Source: an uncultured Prevotella sp.
Lineage (GTDB): Bacteria > Bacteroidota > Bacteroidia > Bacteroidales > Bacteroidaceae
Assembly (NCBI GenBank): GCA_900772835.1
Contig: CAAGSA010000037.1
Span: 1-64,000 of the forward strand
Length of the DNA: 64,000 nt
Reading direction: 5' to 3'
Positions 26,906-36,383 of the stretch are shown piece after piece; position 1 is the first letter of the stretch; the number at the start of each line of letters is the position of its first letter. The position numbers and the translations under genes were made by a program. Under the pieces are notes generated by a model. That model worked only from the letters and a program-made list of their open reading frames with translations. It was not told where the DNA came from and made no database searches.

Positions 26906-29029
26906 TTATTCTACCACCACCTTACGTCCGTTCACTACATAAACACCCTTTGGCAGTGCATCCGTGCTGCTTGCGTTCCTGCGCACGAGTATGCCGCTTG
27001 CCGAATAGATGTCGAACGTATTTTTGCCGTTGCCTTCCACTGCTGTTATGCCGGAAGTCGGGTCGAGCGCCAGTTTCACGTTGTCGAGATACACGTTGCC
27101 ACCCTTATACGGTTCACTCACGATGTGGAACCCTACCATATATCTGCCGTCCTTCTCCGGTGCGAGCTGCACCTTGTATGCAGCAGGTGCGGTGGATGTT
27201 TCTATATCGTATGTGCCGGGCACGAAGGTGTCGAGCACCTTTTTGTATGACGCGGTGTCGAATCCCTCGCCGAATGCCACTTCCGCCTTGTCGGTAACAT
27301 TTTCCGAATCGCGCCACATCTGGAATTCCAGGTTGTATTTGTTGCCAGCCTTCAGATTGAGCATCGGCGTGAGCAGCCAGTCGTCGGCGGTCAGTCCGCT
27401 GTCGGCATTATAGTATATCGCCGTTCCGTCATACTTTGTGGAATATCCCCAGAAGCCGTAATAGAAGATGAAGCCCATATACGAGAAGTCGCTTATCTTC
27501 TTGTCGCCGTTAAGGTCGAGCGCCGTATAGAACCGGAAGGAGTCGCTCGTGTCGAAGCCTTCAGTGTATGGCTCAGCCTCGGAAACGCTGATTGCCGGTC
27601 CGTAGGCGAAATCGTTGCCCAAAGCCTCCTCCGACTCATGCGTGTCGTTCACCGCCACCACTCCGTAGCAGTATTTCACGTATGTCTCTGCCGGCAGCGT
27701 GAGCGAGTACTCCCTTGCGGTCAATCCCGTTGCAACGGTCTGCGGGTCTTCGCCCAAGCGGTGGCACACCACGTTGTATTTCAGCGCGTCCATGTCGCAA
27801 TATCCGCCATTCAGTGTAGACTCCGGTTTTTCCCATGTCATCTTCACATTTCCGTCGGCATCAAACTCTGTCTTCACTTTCTCCGGCGCTGTAGTCTGGT
27901 CGAAGCCTATGTATGTAGTGTATGCCTTTTCCTTTCCTGTTCCTTCGGCATTGCTGCAGCGCACCACGAAGCGCGTGGTGCCTTCCTTTGCGAGCGCCAC
28001 AGGCGCACTGACCTTTGTGCCCGGCTGTGCCTTTCCTGCCGCGAGCACATTTGTCTCGTCCACCACAACTTCATAGTTTATTTCTCCCTTCAGCTCCGCA
28101 CCGTCTGCCGTCTTGTCGGGCGCGGTGAATGTGATGTTTCCCGAGAGCGAGCCTCCGCTGAAGTCCTTGCCCACATCCGTCGGTTCCGCCGGCGCTCCGG
28201 ATGCCACCACTTGCTGTTTCACGTAGAGAGCCACTATCTGTGCGTTGTACGGCAGGTCCACAATCTTCGTCATCTCACGTTTCTTCACGTCCACGGCGTA
28301 GAGCGCACTGATGAGCTTTCTGTTCTTCGGTTTGTCCCACAGCTGCGCTACCCAGTACATTATCCCCGTTTCCATATCGAATGTTGCACTCTGTACGCGG
28401 TCGCTCATTGTTGTCTGTCCGTCGAGCAGTCTGCACACGAATGTAGGGTTTGCCTCATGGTCGAGCATTACGAGGTTTCCATTCTTCGATATGGCATACA
28501 GCTGTCCTTCAGCATCTGCGGCGAGCGTCATGTATGTGCTGTCGGCGATGGCAGCGAGCGAGGTGCGCTTCTTGTTCGGGAAATCCATCTCGCAGAGTTC
28601 CTGATTGTATGCATACGAGGTGCACAGTCCGTACACTTTCTTTGTCTGCTGGTCGTACGCGAAGTCGGCAGCATTGAAGTCCATATCCACATCGGGCGGA
28701 TTCCCCACTCTCTCCCATGTCTCCATGTCGTAGCGGTACAGCTGTGTGTAGTATTCTCCGTCCCAGTAGTCGGTCATCAGGAACCAGTAGTTTCTTCCGT
28801 CCATTATTCCGTTGCCCGTGGCATTGAAGTTTATGCTCGTGGCAAGCGGTGTCATCTCGAATCCCTCCGCCTTTGCCGGGAACGAGTAAACGCCCATACG
28901 TTTGTCGGTGGTGTCGTAGAACGTGTCATCCCAGATAAGGTTTCCGTAAAGTGTCGGCACCTTGCCTTCCTGTGCTGCCGCCGGAAGCATTGCCGCTACG
29001 GCAAGCAGTAATGAATAGAGTCTCTTCAT
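26906..29029 (-). CDS. Secreted protein with choice-of-anchor-J-like domain and T9SS-type C-terminus
   Basis: A 707-residue protein with signal peptide 1-19 (ending LPAAAQ). The N-terminal half (about 25-290) is a WD/propeller-like beta region (YDMETWERVGNPPDVD, YAVDVKKREMTKIVDLPY). Fn3-like strands (about 300-480) and a choice-of-anchor-J-like segment (about 490-660, YTEGFDTSDSFRFY, ADDWLLTPMLNLKAG) follow. The C-terminus (FDIYSASGILVRRN, LPKGVYVVNGRKVVVE) fits a type IX secretion sorting tail. The domain order resembles the 10319-13510 protein. It has its own promoter and is divergent from the tandem paralogue array. No enzymatic motif is visible. Confidence 0.75.
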   Translation of the reverse strand: MKRLYSLLLAVAAMLPAAAQEGKVPTLYGNLIWDDTFYDTTDKRMGVYSFPAKAEGFEMTPLATSINFNATGNGIMDGRNYWFLMTDYWDGEYYTQLYRYDMETWERVGNPPDVDMDFNAADFAYDQQTKKVYGLCTSYAYNQELCEMDFPNKKRTSLAAIADSTYMTLAADAEGQLYAISKNGNLVMLDHEANPTFVCRLLDGQTTMSDRVQSATFDMETGIMYWVAQLWDKPKNRKLISALYAVDVKKREMTKIVDLPYNAQIVALYVKQQVVASGAPAEPTDVGKDFSGGSLSGNITFTAPDKTADGAELKGEINYEVVVDETNVLAAGKAQPGTKVSAPVALAKEGTTRFVVRCSNAEGTGKEKAYTTYIGFDQTTAPEKVKTEFDADGNVKMTWEKPESTLNGGYCDMDALKYNVVCHRLGEDPQTVATGLTAREYSLTLPAETYVKYCYGVVAVNDTHESEEALGNDFAYGPAISVSEAEPYTEGFDTSDSFRFYTALDLNGDKKISDFSYMGFIFYYGFWGYSTKYDGTAIYYNADSGLTADDWLLTPMLNLKAGNKYNLEFQMWRDSENVTDKAEVAFGEGFDTASYKKVLDTFVPGTYDIETSTAPAAYKVQLAPEKDGRYMVGFHIVSEPYKGGNVYLDNVKLALDPTSGITAVEGNGKNTFDIYSASGILVRRNASSTDALPKGVYVVNGRKVVVE

Positions 29030-29095
29030 ACGCGTTGTTTGTTTATTTGTTAAATATATCTCAGAACTGTTTTTTGGTCGATTTTATCTGATGCG

Positions 29096-29126
29096 CAAAA
29101 GTACAAAAATTCTGAATGCGTCCAAA
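29096..29126 (-). promoter_or_regulatory. Promoter of the minus-strand T9SS-type protein gene
   Basis: Reading the minus strand, TTTG (29123-29126), 19 bases, TACTTTTG (29096-29103). The start codon lies 66 bases downstream. Confidence 0.85.
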
Positions 29127-29296
29127 CTTTTATCCACAAATTTTCTGCGACCCACTTGCATTTTATTCTATAATAAGAAAATACTGCATCGTTTAGTTAG
29201 TAGAATTGTCCCAATTTTACTCATTTTGCGTTATTAGATGTATCATTTACAACATAAGGTTAATTTACTGAAATAGTAAACATTTTGTCGCTTATA

Positions 29297-29328
29297 TTCG
29301 TTCGGAAAGTGATTATTTCCTATATTTG
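29297..29328 (+). promoter_or_regulatory. Promoter of the tandem secreted-protein array
   Basis: TATATTTG at 29321-29328 is an exact -7 box; TTCG at 29297-29300, 20 bases upstream, is a one-mismatch -33 box. The first ATG is 36 bases downstream. The rest of the 334-base divergent gap shows nothing further. Confidence 0.75.
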
Positions 29329-29363
29329 CACAAAATTACATTTATATACAAAACATTTAACTT

Positions 29364-31049
29364 ATGAAGAAATTCTACACCGCAGTGGCTATGGCGTTTG
29401 CCGTAACCGCGACATGGGCACAGGCTCCTGCAAATGCAGGTTTTCCGTTTGCCGAGAGGAGCGAAACCCAGACCACAAACTTTTTTATGGGAAGTGTATC
29501 CGAAAGGGCATATAGCTCCGCCAGCGTTGCCGCCAACGGTGCGGCAAAGGCACCCTTAAGACTCCCCGACGCATCGCAGATTATCAGCGAGCAGCCTGAG
29601 GGCACCCTCTACAAGAACATGTACCGCAAGGCCGAGGGTCTCGACAACGGCTACGAGAAGACGTACGAAGGCTATGCCGACGACGTGGTAGTGTCGAAAG
29701 ACCAGAAGAAGCTCTACATAAAGACCCCGTTCCCCTCCTACTACACGGGATGGATCGTGGGCGACCTCGATGAAAGCGGCATCGTCACATTCAAGTTCCC
29801 ACAGGTGGTGTACCACCAGCAGGCAGGCGAGGCCACAGGGCTGAACGAGCTCACCGAATATGCGTGGAAGATTGTGCTCGACAACGTGAACTGGAAGGTA
29901 TACCTCGACAAGACGACACAGGAAGTGAAGTTCAAGTGGGAAGACAACAAGCTCACACAGCTGAATCCAGACGACGTTATCGGCATGGCCGACGCCAACG
30001 GAATGTTTGCCGGCTACGCTTCCTACGGCAACGAATACTCCGTGATGACGGAGCAGCCCGTGAAGCCTGCCGACGTGCTCGCCGCCAAGACATACAAGAT
30101 GACCTATACCGACTATGCCACACAGCAGGCTGCCAGCAAGAGCGTGCAGCTCATCTTCGACGGCAACGACGTGTATATGGGCAGATTCTACAACAACTAC
30201 TGGATAAAGGGAACCAAGGACGGCGACAAGATCTCGTTCCCCAGAAACCAGTATCTCGGTCTCGAAACGATTGGCAAGGTGAACGTGCATGAGTTTATGG
30301 TGTCGGTCGGCATCGCCGACGACAACCAGAGCGTGATAGAATACGACAACCTCGAGTTCATACTCACCGAAGCCACCGGAGCACTGGTTTCCGACCAGAT
30401 CCTCGGAGTGAACGTGGGCAAGGGCGACGCCGGACTGGTAGGGGTTATCATGTATCCCACTCTGCTGAAGACTGACTTCGTGGTGGGCACTCCGGCCAAG
30501 CCAGAGATTGCATCCGTGCTGCCGTACAACACGCAGATGCAGGGCGTGTCAGGCCTGGTGTACAAACTGAGCACCAAGACAAACGACGGCAAGGAAATGG
30601 ACGACGAGTGCATCTTCTACAACGTCTACCTCGACGGCCAGCTCCAGACCTTCACACCGGAAGACTACTACTACCTCACGGGCGAAATGACTGACATACC
30701 TTTCGCGTTCGCCGACTACAACTTCACACAGAGTTCCGGCGCTGTAGGCTTCGACTTCCAGGTGCTCTCCAATATGGAGTGCGTGTTCTTCTACAAGAAC
30801 TTCCAGAAGGTAGGACTGAAGGCAATCTACAACGACGGCACCACAAGAAACGAATCTGAAATGGCGGAATTCGACCTCAACGACCTTGCAGGCATCGGCA
30901 GCGCAGCCGTGAACGAAGGCACAACGGCAAAGAACGTGACCTACCACGACCTCAGCGGCCGCAAGCTCTCTGCTCCGGCAAAGGGCATCAGCATCAAGAC
31001 CGTGGAGATGGAGAACGGCACCGTGAAAACCGTGAAAATAATAAAATAA
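29364..31049 (+). CDS. Secreted T9SS-type protein, tandem paralogue 1
   Basis: A 561-residue protein with signal peptide 1-20 (TATWAQ). Shared family features with the next two genes: LPDASQIISEQPEGTLYKN near residue 72, a YEGYADDVVVS and GWIVGDL region, a NQYLGLETIG region, and a late VTYHDLSGRKLSAPAKGISI tail followed by a lysine-rich end (KTVKIIK) that resembles T9SS sorting sequences. The body is predicted beta-rich without known catalytic motifs. I do not recognise a functional family. It is followed after 44 bases by paralogue 2, and the two are probably cotranscribed. Confidence 0.7.
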   Translation: MKKFYTAVAMAFAVTATWAQAPANAGFPFAERSETQTTNFFMGSVSERAYSSASVAANGAAKAPLRLPDASQIISEQPEGTLYKNMYRKAEGLDNGYEKTYEGYADDVVVSKDQKKLYIKTPFPSYYTGWIVGDLDESGIVTFKFPQVVYHQQAGEATGLNELTEYAWKIVLDNVNWKVYLDKTTQEVKFKWEDNKLTQLNPDDVIGMADANGMFAGYASYGNEYSVMTEQPVKPADVLAAKTYKMTYTDYATQQAASKSVQLIFDGNDVYMGRFYNNYWIKGTKDGDKISFPRNQYLGLETIGKVNVHEFMVSVGIADDNQSVIEYDNLEFILTEATGALVSDQILGVNVGKGDAGLVGVIMYPTLLKTDFVVGTPAKPEIASVLPYNTQMQGVSGLVYKLSTKTNDGKEMDDECIFYNVYLDGQLQTFTPEDYYYLTGEMTDIPFAFADYNFTQSSGAVGFDFQVLSNMECVFFYKNFQKVGLKAIYNDGTTRNESEMAEFDLNDLAGIGSAAVNEGTTAKNVTYHDLSGRKLSAPAKGISIKTVEMENGTVKTVKIIK

Positions 31050-31093
31050 CAGAATAACACACTTTTAACAAATTCCAAAACAACAACATCTTT

Positions 31094-32605
31094 ATGAAAA
31101 GGTCATATTCTATCATCGCGTTCCTCTTCGCCGTGCTCACGGCATTCGCGCAGGGGAAAAACACTCTGCCTGCCGACGGCACACTCATCGACAAGCAGCC
31201 AGAGGGAACCCTCTACGAGAACATGTACCGCACCGCCAACGTGTATGCCGCCTACGGTTCTATGTCGACAAACCGCACATACGACGGATATGTGGGCAAC
31301 GTGGTAGTGTCTGCCGACGGCAAGAAAATCTATATGAAGGACCCCTACATCAAGCTCGCACCCGGCACATGGATTGAAGGCGAACTGAACAACGGCGTTG
31401 CCGAATTCAAGTTCCCGCAGATTATCTACAACAAGCAGGGAGTGAAGGGCTACGCATGGAAGCTCGTCATCAGCGGACAGGAAATCGGCATCGACGAGAA
31501 GACACAGAGCGTGAAGTTCAAATGGGACGGCAAGACTCTCTCGCAGCAGAACAGCGACGAAATAATCGGCATGCTCAACGAGAACAACGAATGGATGGGC
31601 TATGCAGCATCGCAGACGGTGATGTACGTGATGGACGAAAAGGGAGCAAAGCCCGCCGACGAATCGAAGGCCTACACATACCGCATGTCATACTACGACA
31701 CATCGGGAAGCCAGAAGACAGCATCCACAAGAGTTGTGATTGACGGCACCGACATCTATCTGGGCGACATCTTCGACCCCGGATTCTGGCTCAAGGGCAC
31801 CATCAGCGGCAACAAGGCCACATTCCCGGCACAGTATATGGGCGTACACGCCAACTCGTCGCACGCATACATGCTGCCGCTCGACGTGAACACCACACAA
31901 GCGGAAGAGAAGCTGACATTCAACTACAACGCCGCCACAGGAGCCCTCTCCACCGAGAAGGCAATCCTGGTGAACATAGGAAAGACGAACATGTCTGCCC
32001 TCGAGATGTACATCGCGCCAAGCTTCACGAAAATGGACTACAGCGTGGAAACACCGGCAAAGCCCAAAATCACCGACTGCCAGCCCTACGGATATGAAGG
32101 CGGCGACTACGGCTACATATCGTACGCCCTCAGCACCAAGTCAACATCAGGAAAGCAGCTGAACCAGGACAAGATCGTCTACAACATCTATATCGACGGC
32201 GAACTGATGACATTCGACACAGACAAGTACTACTACATCAACAATAGTCTGACCGACGTGCCATACTCATTCGCAGACAACTACACGGACATGTTCTCCG
32301 GCTCAAAGGGACGCGACTTCCTGATAATAAACGGTTCGCAGTACATCTTCATCTTCAAGAACTTCAACAAGGTTGGAGTAAAGGCAATCTATGTTGACGG
32401 AGACAAGAGACTCGAGTCAGAAATGAGCGAATACTCATTCTCGCCCGACACTGGCATCGACGCAGCCGTCGAGACAGCCAAGGTGAAGAACACCACATAC
32501 ACCGACATCAGCGGACGCAAACTCTCTGCCCCGGCAAAGGGCATCAGCATCAAGACCGTGGAATACGAGAACGGCGAAACAAAGACCGTGAAGATAATGA
32601 AATAA
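31094..32605 (+). CDS. Secreted T9SS-type protein, tandem paralogue 2
   Basis: A 503-residue paralogue. Signal peptide 1-19 (LTAFAQ), then DKQPEGTLYENMYRTA close to the mature N-terminus: the 40-residue segment that precedes this motif in paralogue 1 is missing. The middle region keeps YDGYVGNVVVS, GTWIEGEL and FKWDGKTLSQQNSDEIIGM. The C-terminus has TTYTDISGRKLSAPAKGISI and ends KTVKIMK. It has no own promoter in the 44-base gap, and a strong terminator follows. Function unknown. Confidence 0.7.
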   Translation: MKRSYSIIAFLFAVLTAFAQGKNTLPADGTLIDKQPEGTLYENMYRTANVYAAYGSMSTNRTYDGYVGNVVVSADGKKIYMKDPYIKLAPGTWIEGELNNGVAEFKFPQIIYNKQGVKGYAWKLVISGQEIGIDEKTQSVKFKWDGKTLSQQNSDEIIGMLNENNEWMGYAASQTVMYVMDEKGAKPADESKAYTYRMSYYDTSGSQKTASTRVVIDGTDIYLGDIFDPGFWLKGTISGNKATFPAQYMGVHANSSHAYMLPLDVNTTQAEEKLTFNYNAATGALSTEKAILVNIGKTNMSALEMYIAPSFTKMDYSVETPAKPKITDCQPYGYEGGDYGYISYALSTKSTSGKQLNQDKIVYNIYIDGELMTFDTDKYYYINNSLTDVPYSFADNYTDMFSGSKGRDFLIINGSQYIFIFKNFNKVGVKAIYVDGDKRLESEMSEYSFSPDTGIDAAVETAKVKNTTYTDISGRKLSAPAKGISIKTVEYENGETKTVKIMK

Positions 32606-32636
32606 CAATACCGCCCACATATTGACATTACAAGCC

Positions 32637-32688
32637 GCCGCCAATGCTGCCATTCCACACGGAATAAAGCATTGGCGGCAGTTTTTTT
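32637..32688 (+). terminator. Rho-independent terminator after tandem paralogue 2
   Basis: GCCGCCAATGCT (32637-32648) pairs perfectly with 32668-32679, followed by AG and seven T residues. Confidence 0.92.
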
Positions 32689-32718
32689 ACGTTAAAAAAC
32701 CACTTTTTATACATATCG

Positions 32719-32750
32719 TTTGCTACTTGCCGTTTTTCTTCATACATTTG
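32719..32750 (+). promoter_or_regulatory. Promoter of tandem paralogue 3
   Basis: TTTG at 32719-32722, 20 bases, TACATTTG at 32743-32750: exact Bacteroidetes promoter, 31 bases before the ATG. Paralogue 3 is therefore a separate transcription unit. Confidence 0.88.
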
Positions 32751-32781
32751 TCGAAAATTATTCTAAAAAGAAAAACATTTT

Positions 32782-34377
32782 ATGAGAAAACTTTACGCAA
32801 CCGTTGCTATGGCACTTGCCGTAGCTACGACATGGGCACAGACCGCAGCGGGCGAGTCTGTGAAATTCACGGGAAATGACTTTGCAACCAAAGGCGCAGC
32901 AATGCTGCCCGATGCGTCGCAGATTATCAGCGAACAGCCAGAGGGCACCGTATACAAGATGTACCGCCAGTGCGACGCATTCGACGTGGGCATCGACGGA
33001 TATGCCTACCGCAAGGCGAGAGACGGATATGCAGCAGACGTGGTGATATCGGCCGACGGCAAGAAGTTCTATCTGCAGAACCCGATCTGCACATTCGACA
33101 CAGGATGGATCGTGGGCGACATCGACGCAATGGGAACCGTGACGTTCAACTTCCCGCAGGCAGTATACAACAGCACATCCACCGGCACGATGTATGCCTA
33201 CAAGATGATTGTGGACGAGGATGCAGGCAAGGTGACCGTGGACAAGAGCACACAGAGCGTGCAGTTCAAGTGGTCAGCATCCGACAAGAGCCTCAAGCAG
33301 ATGGCCTACACCGACGCCATCGGACTGGTGGGCAGCGACGGCAAGTGGGCAAGATACGCATCGATGGACAACGTGCTCATCGAGCAGACAGACCAGGTGG
33401 TGACACCCACCCTGGGAATCAAGCCGGAATCATACCTGCTGTCGTACACCGACTACTCCACATCAGCCGCAGTGACAAAGGATGTTGACGTGGTTTTCGA
33501 CGGCGACGACATTTATCTCGGCGGATTCTACAAGAACTGCTGGATAAAGGGAACGAAGGAAGACAACAAGCTGATATTCCCGAAAGGACAGTATCTCGGC
33601 ACCGAAACCATCCGCAATACGGTACACGAATATATGTTCCCGTTCAGCATCTCCGAAGACAACTCTTCATCCACTCTGCTCGACAACCTCGAGTTCAAGT
33701 ATAACAAGACTACGGGTGAGTGGACATCGACAAACGTAATATCCGTATACATGGGCAAATACTACGGCGGTGTACTCGAAGCATTCAAGGCACCCACGCT
33801 GAAGAAAGCCAACTACGCAGTGGAGGTTCCGGCAAAACCAACAATCAGCACAGTATTCCCATTCAACGCCAATGGCGACGAGACGGGTGCCGTGGTGTAC
33901 GCGCTGAGCAACCTCTCCGAATCGGGAAAAGAACTCAGAACGAGCAACATCGTATACAACGTATATCTCGATGGCAAGCTCCACACCTTCAAGCCGGCAT
34001 CATACGTATATCTGACTGAGGAAATGACCGACATCCCATACAGCTTCATCGACAAGAAAGTTACACAGTCGTCGGGCGGAGTCGGCCACGACTTCATGCT
34101 CTACAACGGCAATCAGTGCGTGTTCATCTACAACTCGTTTATCAAGATTGGCGTGAAGGCTGTGTATATCGACGGCAACACACGTCTGGAGTCAGCAATG
34201 GCAGAGTTCGACACCATCGACGGCATCAGCGGTGCCGAGGCAGAAAACGCCGACGTGAAGAGCGTGACCTACCACGACCTCAACGGCTGCCAACTCTCTG
34301 CTCCGGCAAAGGGCATCAGCATCAAGAGCATTGAATACAGCAACGGTGAGAAGAAGACCGTGAAGATTATGAAATAA
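32782..34377 (+). CDS. Secreted T9SS-type protein, tandem paralogue 3
   Basis: A 531-residue paralogue with signal peptide 1-20 (ATTWAQ, nearly the same as in paralogue 1) and the motif LPDASQIISEQPEGTVYKM. It shares GWIVGDID, QFKW, GQYLGTETIRN and a C-terminal VTYHDLNGCQLSAPAKGISI tail ending KTVKIMK. In this copy the usual SGRKL before the tail is NGCQL. Similarity is greater to paralogue 1 than to paralogue 2, suggesting two successive duplications. Own promoter and terminator; unknown function. Confidence 0.7.
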   Translation: MRKLYATVAMALAVATTWAQTAAGESVKFTGNDFATKGAAMLPDASQIISEQPEGTVYKMYRQCDAFDVGIDGYAYRKARDGYAADVVISADGKKFYLQNPICTFDTGWIVGDIDAMGTVTFNFPQAVYNSTSTGTMYAYKMIVDEDAGKVTVDKSTQSVQFKWSASDKSLKQMAYTDAIGLVGSDGKWARYASMDNVLIEQTDQVVTPTLGIKPESYLLSYTDYSTSAAVTKDVDVVFDGDDIYLGGFYKNCWIKGTKEDNKLIFPKGQYLGTETIRNTVHEYMFPFSISEDNSSSTLLDNLEFKYNKTTGEWTSTNVISVYMGKYYGGVLEAFKAPTLKKANYAVEVPAKPTISTVFPFNANGDETGAVVYALSNLSESGKELRTSNIVYNVYLDGKLHTFKPASYVYLTEEMTDIPYSFIDKKVTQSSGGVGHDFMLYNGNQCVFIYNSFIKIGVKAVYIDGNTRLESAMAEFDTIDGISGAEAENADVKSVTYHDLNGCQLSAPAKGISIKSIEYSNGEKKTVKIMK

Positions 34378-34397
34378 ATAGGCTTCCCACCCCGAAA

Positions 34398-34466
34398 ACC
34401 GCCATACGCCACGGCCCACATCGTCACGCCACGATGGAGCGCCAACCGTACGTATGGCGGTTTTTT
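34398..34466 (+). terminator. Terminator after tandem paralogue 3
   Basis: ACCGCCATACG (34398-34408) pairs perfectly with 34451-34461, with a second small hairpin (CATCGT/ACGATG) inside the long loop, followed by a run of T residues. Confidence 0.85.
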
Positions 34467-34637
34467 CTATCCTGAAAAAATATTCTTTATCAATAGAACA
34501 ATCAATGGCTGAGGGGAAATGATAATTCATTCTATTCCGCACAGTAGGCATTGTATGCCCTTCATACTTGTTGCCCTCGCGGATGCAATAGGCAAGCGGA
34601 TTAAACAAATACGGATTGGAAAACTTCGTGGTGTTCA

Positions 34638-34751
34638 ACCATACAAATCAAGCTACTTCTTGACAAGGAGGTTTATGCGCAGACTATTCTGATGGCAAGG
34701 CATCAGAAAATAGCTATACTTTTTGATGAGGATTTTGGGGTGACACGATGA
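34638..34751 (+). pseudogene. Remnant of the same IS transposase C-terminus seen at the window start
   Basis: Translation gives TIQIKLLLDKEVYAQTILMA and ends LFDEDFGVTR before a TGA, clearly homologous to the end of the fragment at 2-220. DNA similarity spans 125 bases (34636-34760 with 105-229) and runs about 10 bases past the stop codon, so it marks one end of the insertion element. Nothing upstream (34467-34635) continues the transposase frame, so this is a decayed relic. The rest of the 34378-34973 gap holds a terminator and the MATE promoter. Confidence 0.8.
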
Positions 34752-34870
34752 CGAAGCCTGGCGGATTACTCCAGTACTTCTATCGGAGTTCTGAAACAAG
34801 TGCTGAGATTTCCGCGCGTGGAACCATTGTTTTTTTACAGTATCCTTACTCCTGTTTATTGCAAAATATA

Positions 34871-34878
34871 TACCTTTG
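34871..34878 (+). promoter_or_regulatory. -7 promoter element of the MATE gene
   Basis: TACCTTTG matches TAnnTTTG; no -33 box stands at the usual distance. The ATG is at 34974, about 95 bases downstream. Confidence 0.5.
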
Positions 34879-34973
34879 CACTGAAAAAACAAACTAATAA
34901 GAAGAACAGACTAAGATAAGAACCGACAGAAGGATTCATAAAAAAGGATAACTATAGATTTCAGAAAAGGGAA

Positions 34974-36371
34974 ATGGAAACAGAAAAAAGAAAAGGTCAG
35001 GCGGCTGCGCCGGAAACGGCGACCGTTGCCGTGAGCGACATGACTACAGGGGCGCCGATGCAGAAGATTGTCAGGTTTGCCATACCGCTGGTGCTGGGCT
35101 ATATCCTCCAGCAGATGTATCTCATCATCGATGCAGCCATCGTGGGGCGCTGGATCGGCGTGGGCGCACTGGCGGCGGTGGGCGCGTCGGCGTCGATAAT
35201 GTTTCTCGTGATGGGCTTCTGCAACGGGGCGAGCGCAGGCTTTGCCATCCCCGTGGCGCAGGCGTTCGGCGCGAAAGAATACAGCAAGATGCGCGTATAT
35301 GTGGCGAATGCCGTGAGGGCATCGGCAGTGATAGCGGCTGTGGTCACACTGGTGTCGCTTATGCTGTGCCACAGGATATTGCAGCTCGTGAACACACCTG
35401 CCGACATATTTCAGGATGCATACATATTCCTCATGTTTCAGTTTGCGGCAATTCCGCTCACGTTCGGCTTCAACCTCTTTGCCGGGCAGATACGTGCCCT
35501 GGGCAATTCGCGCCAGCCGTTCTGTTTTCTCATCACTTCGGCTGTGGTGAACATCCTTCTCGACGTGGTGCTGATTCTCGGCTGCGGCATGGGCGTGGCG
35601 GGAGCTGGTCTTGCCACATGGCTCTCGCAGGCGATGTCGGTGGCTCTGTGCCTGTGGTATATCCGCAGCCGCATGCAGCTGCTCATACCCAAGGGCGACG
35701 AGCGGCGCTTCGACAACAAGCGCACGAGCATCCTGCTGAACAACGGAGTGCCCATGGGGCTGCAGTTCTCCATCACGGGCATCGGACTGATAATGCTGCA
35801 GAGCGCAAACAATGCTCTCGGCACCACCTGCGTGGCGGCGTTCACAGCCTCGCTGCGTATAAAATACCTCTTCATCTGTGTATTCGACAATATCGGTGTG
35901 GCAATGGCCACGTTCTGCGGACAGAACCTCGGAGCGCAGCGCATGGACCGCATTGTGCACGGGGTGAAGGACACCATCTGCCTGATGCTCATATATTTCG
36001 TGTTCACGTTTGTTGTAATCTATCCCTTTGCCGACTGGATGATGCGCCTCTTCGTGGACAGTGGCGAGGCGGCGGTGGTGTCGCTCGCGGCAGAGTATAT
36101 GCGCATAACCAATTATTTCTACCCCATACTCGGTCTTCTCGCAATCCTGCGCTATTCCATCCAGGGACTCGGTTTCAGCAATCTCTCGATGCTGAGCGGA
36201 GTGATGGAGATGATAGCCCGTTGCGGCGTGAGCCTTTGGCTCGTGCCTGTGTTCGGCTGGACGGGAGTCTGCTTCGGCGACCCTGTAGCGTGGATTATGG
36301 CAGACATATTCCTCGTGCCGGCATTCCTGTGGGTGCAGCACAGACTGAAGACCGTGGGCTATAGAGGCTGA
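34974..36371 (+). CDS. MATE family multidrug/toxin exporter
   Basis: A 465-residue inner-membrane protein with about 12 helices and the two-lobed MATE pattern. The first lobe has LGYILQQMYLIIDAAIVGRW and IPVAQAFGAKEYSKM; the second has GLQFSITGIGLIML and TFCGQNLGAQRMDRI. It exports cationic drugs, dyes or metabolites in exchange for Na+ or H+; the substrate cannot be told. The hydrophilic N-terminal 30 residues (many Thr and Ala) are longer than usual, and an internal ATG at 35041 (MTTGAPMQK) could be the true start. It ends 12 bases from the convergent phosphoethanolamine transferase gene. Confidence 0.9.
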   Translation: METEKRKGQAAAPETATVAVSDMTTGAPMQKIVRFAIPLVLGYILQQMYLIIDAAIVGRWIGVGALAAVGASASIMFLVMGFCNGASAGFAIPVAQAFGAKEYSKMRVYVANAVRASAVIAAVVTLVSLMLCHRILQLVNTPADIFQDAYIFLMFQFAAIPLTFGFNLFAGQIRALGNSRQPFCFLITSAVVNILLDVVLILGCGMGVAGAGLATWLSQAMSVALCLWYIRSRMQLLIPKGDERRFDNKRTSILLNNGVPMGLQFSITGIGLIMLQSANNALGTTCVAAFTASLRIKYLFICVFDNIGVAMATFCGQNLGAQRMDRIVHGVKDTICLMLIYFVFTFVVIYPFADWMMRLFVDSGEAAVVSLAAEYMRITNYFYPILGLLAILRYSIQGLGFSNLSMLSGVMEMIARCGVSLWLVPVFGWTGVCFGDPVAWIMADIFLVPAFLWVQHRLKTVGYRG

Positions 36372-36383
36372 CGCGTGTGGGCG

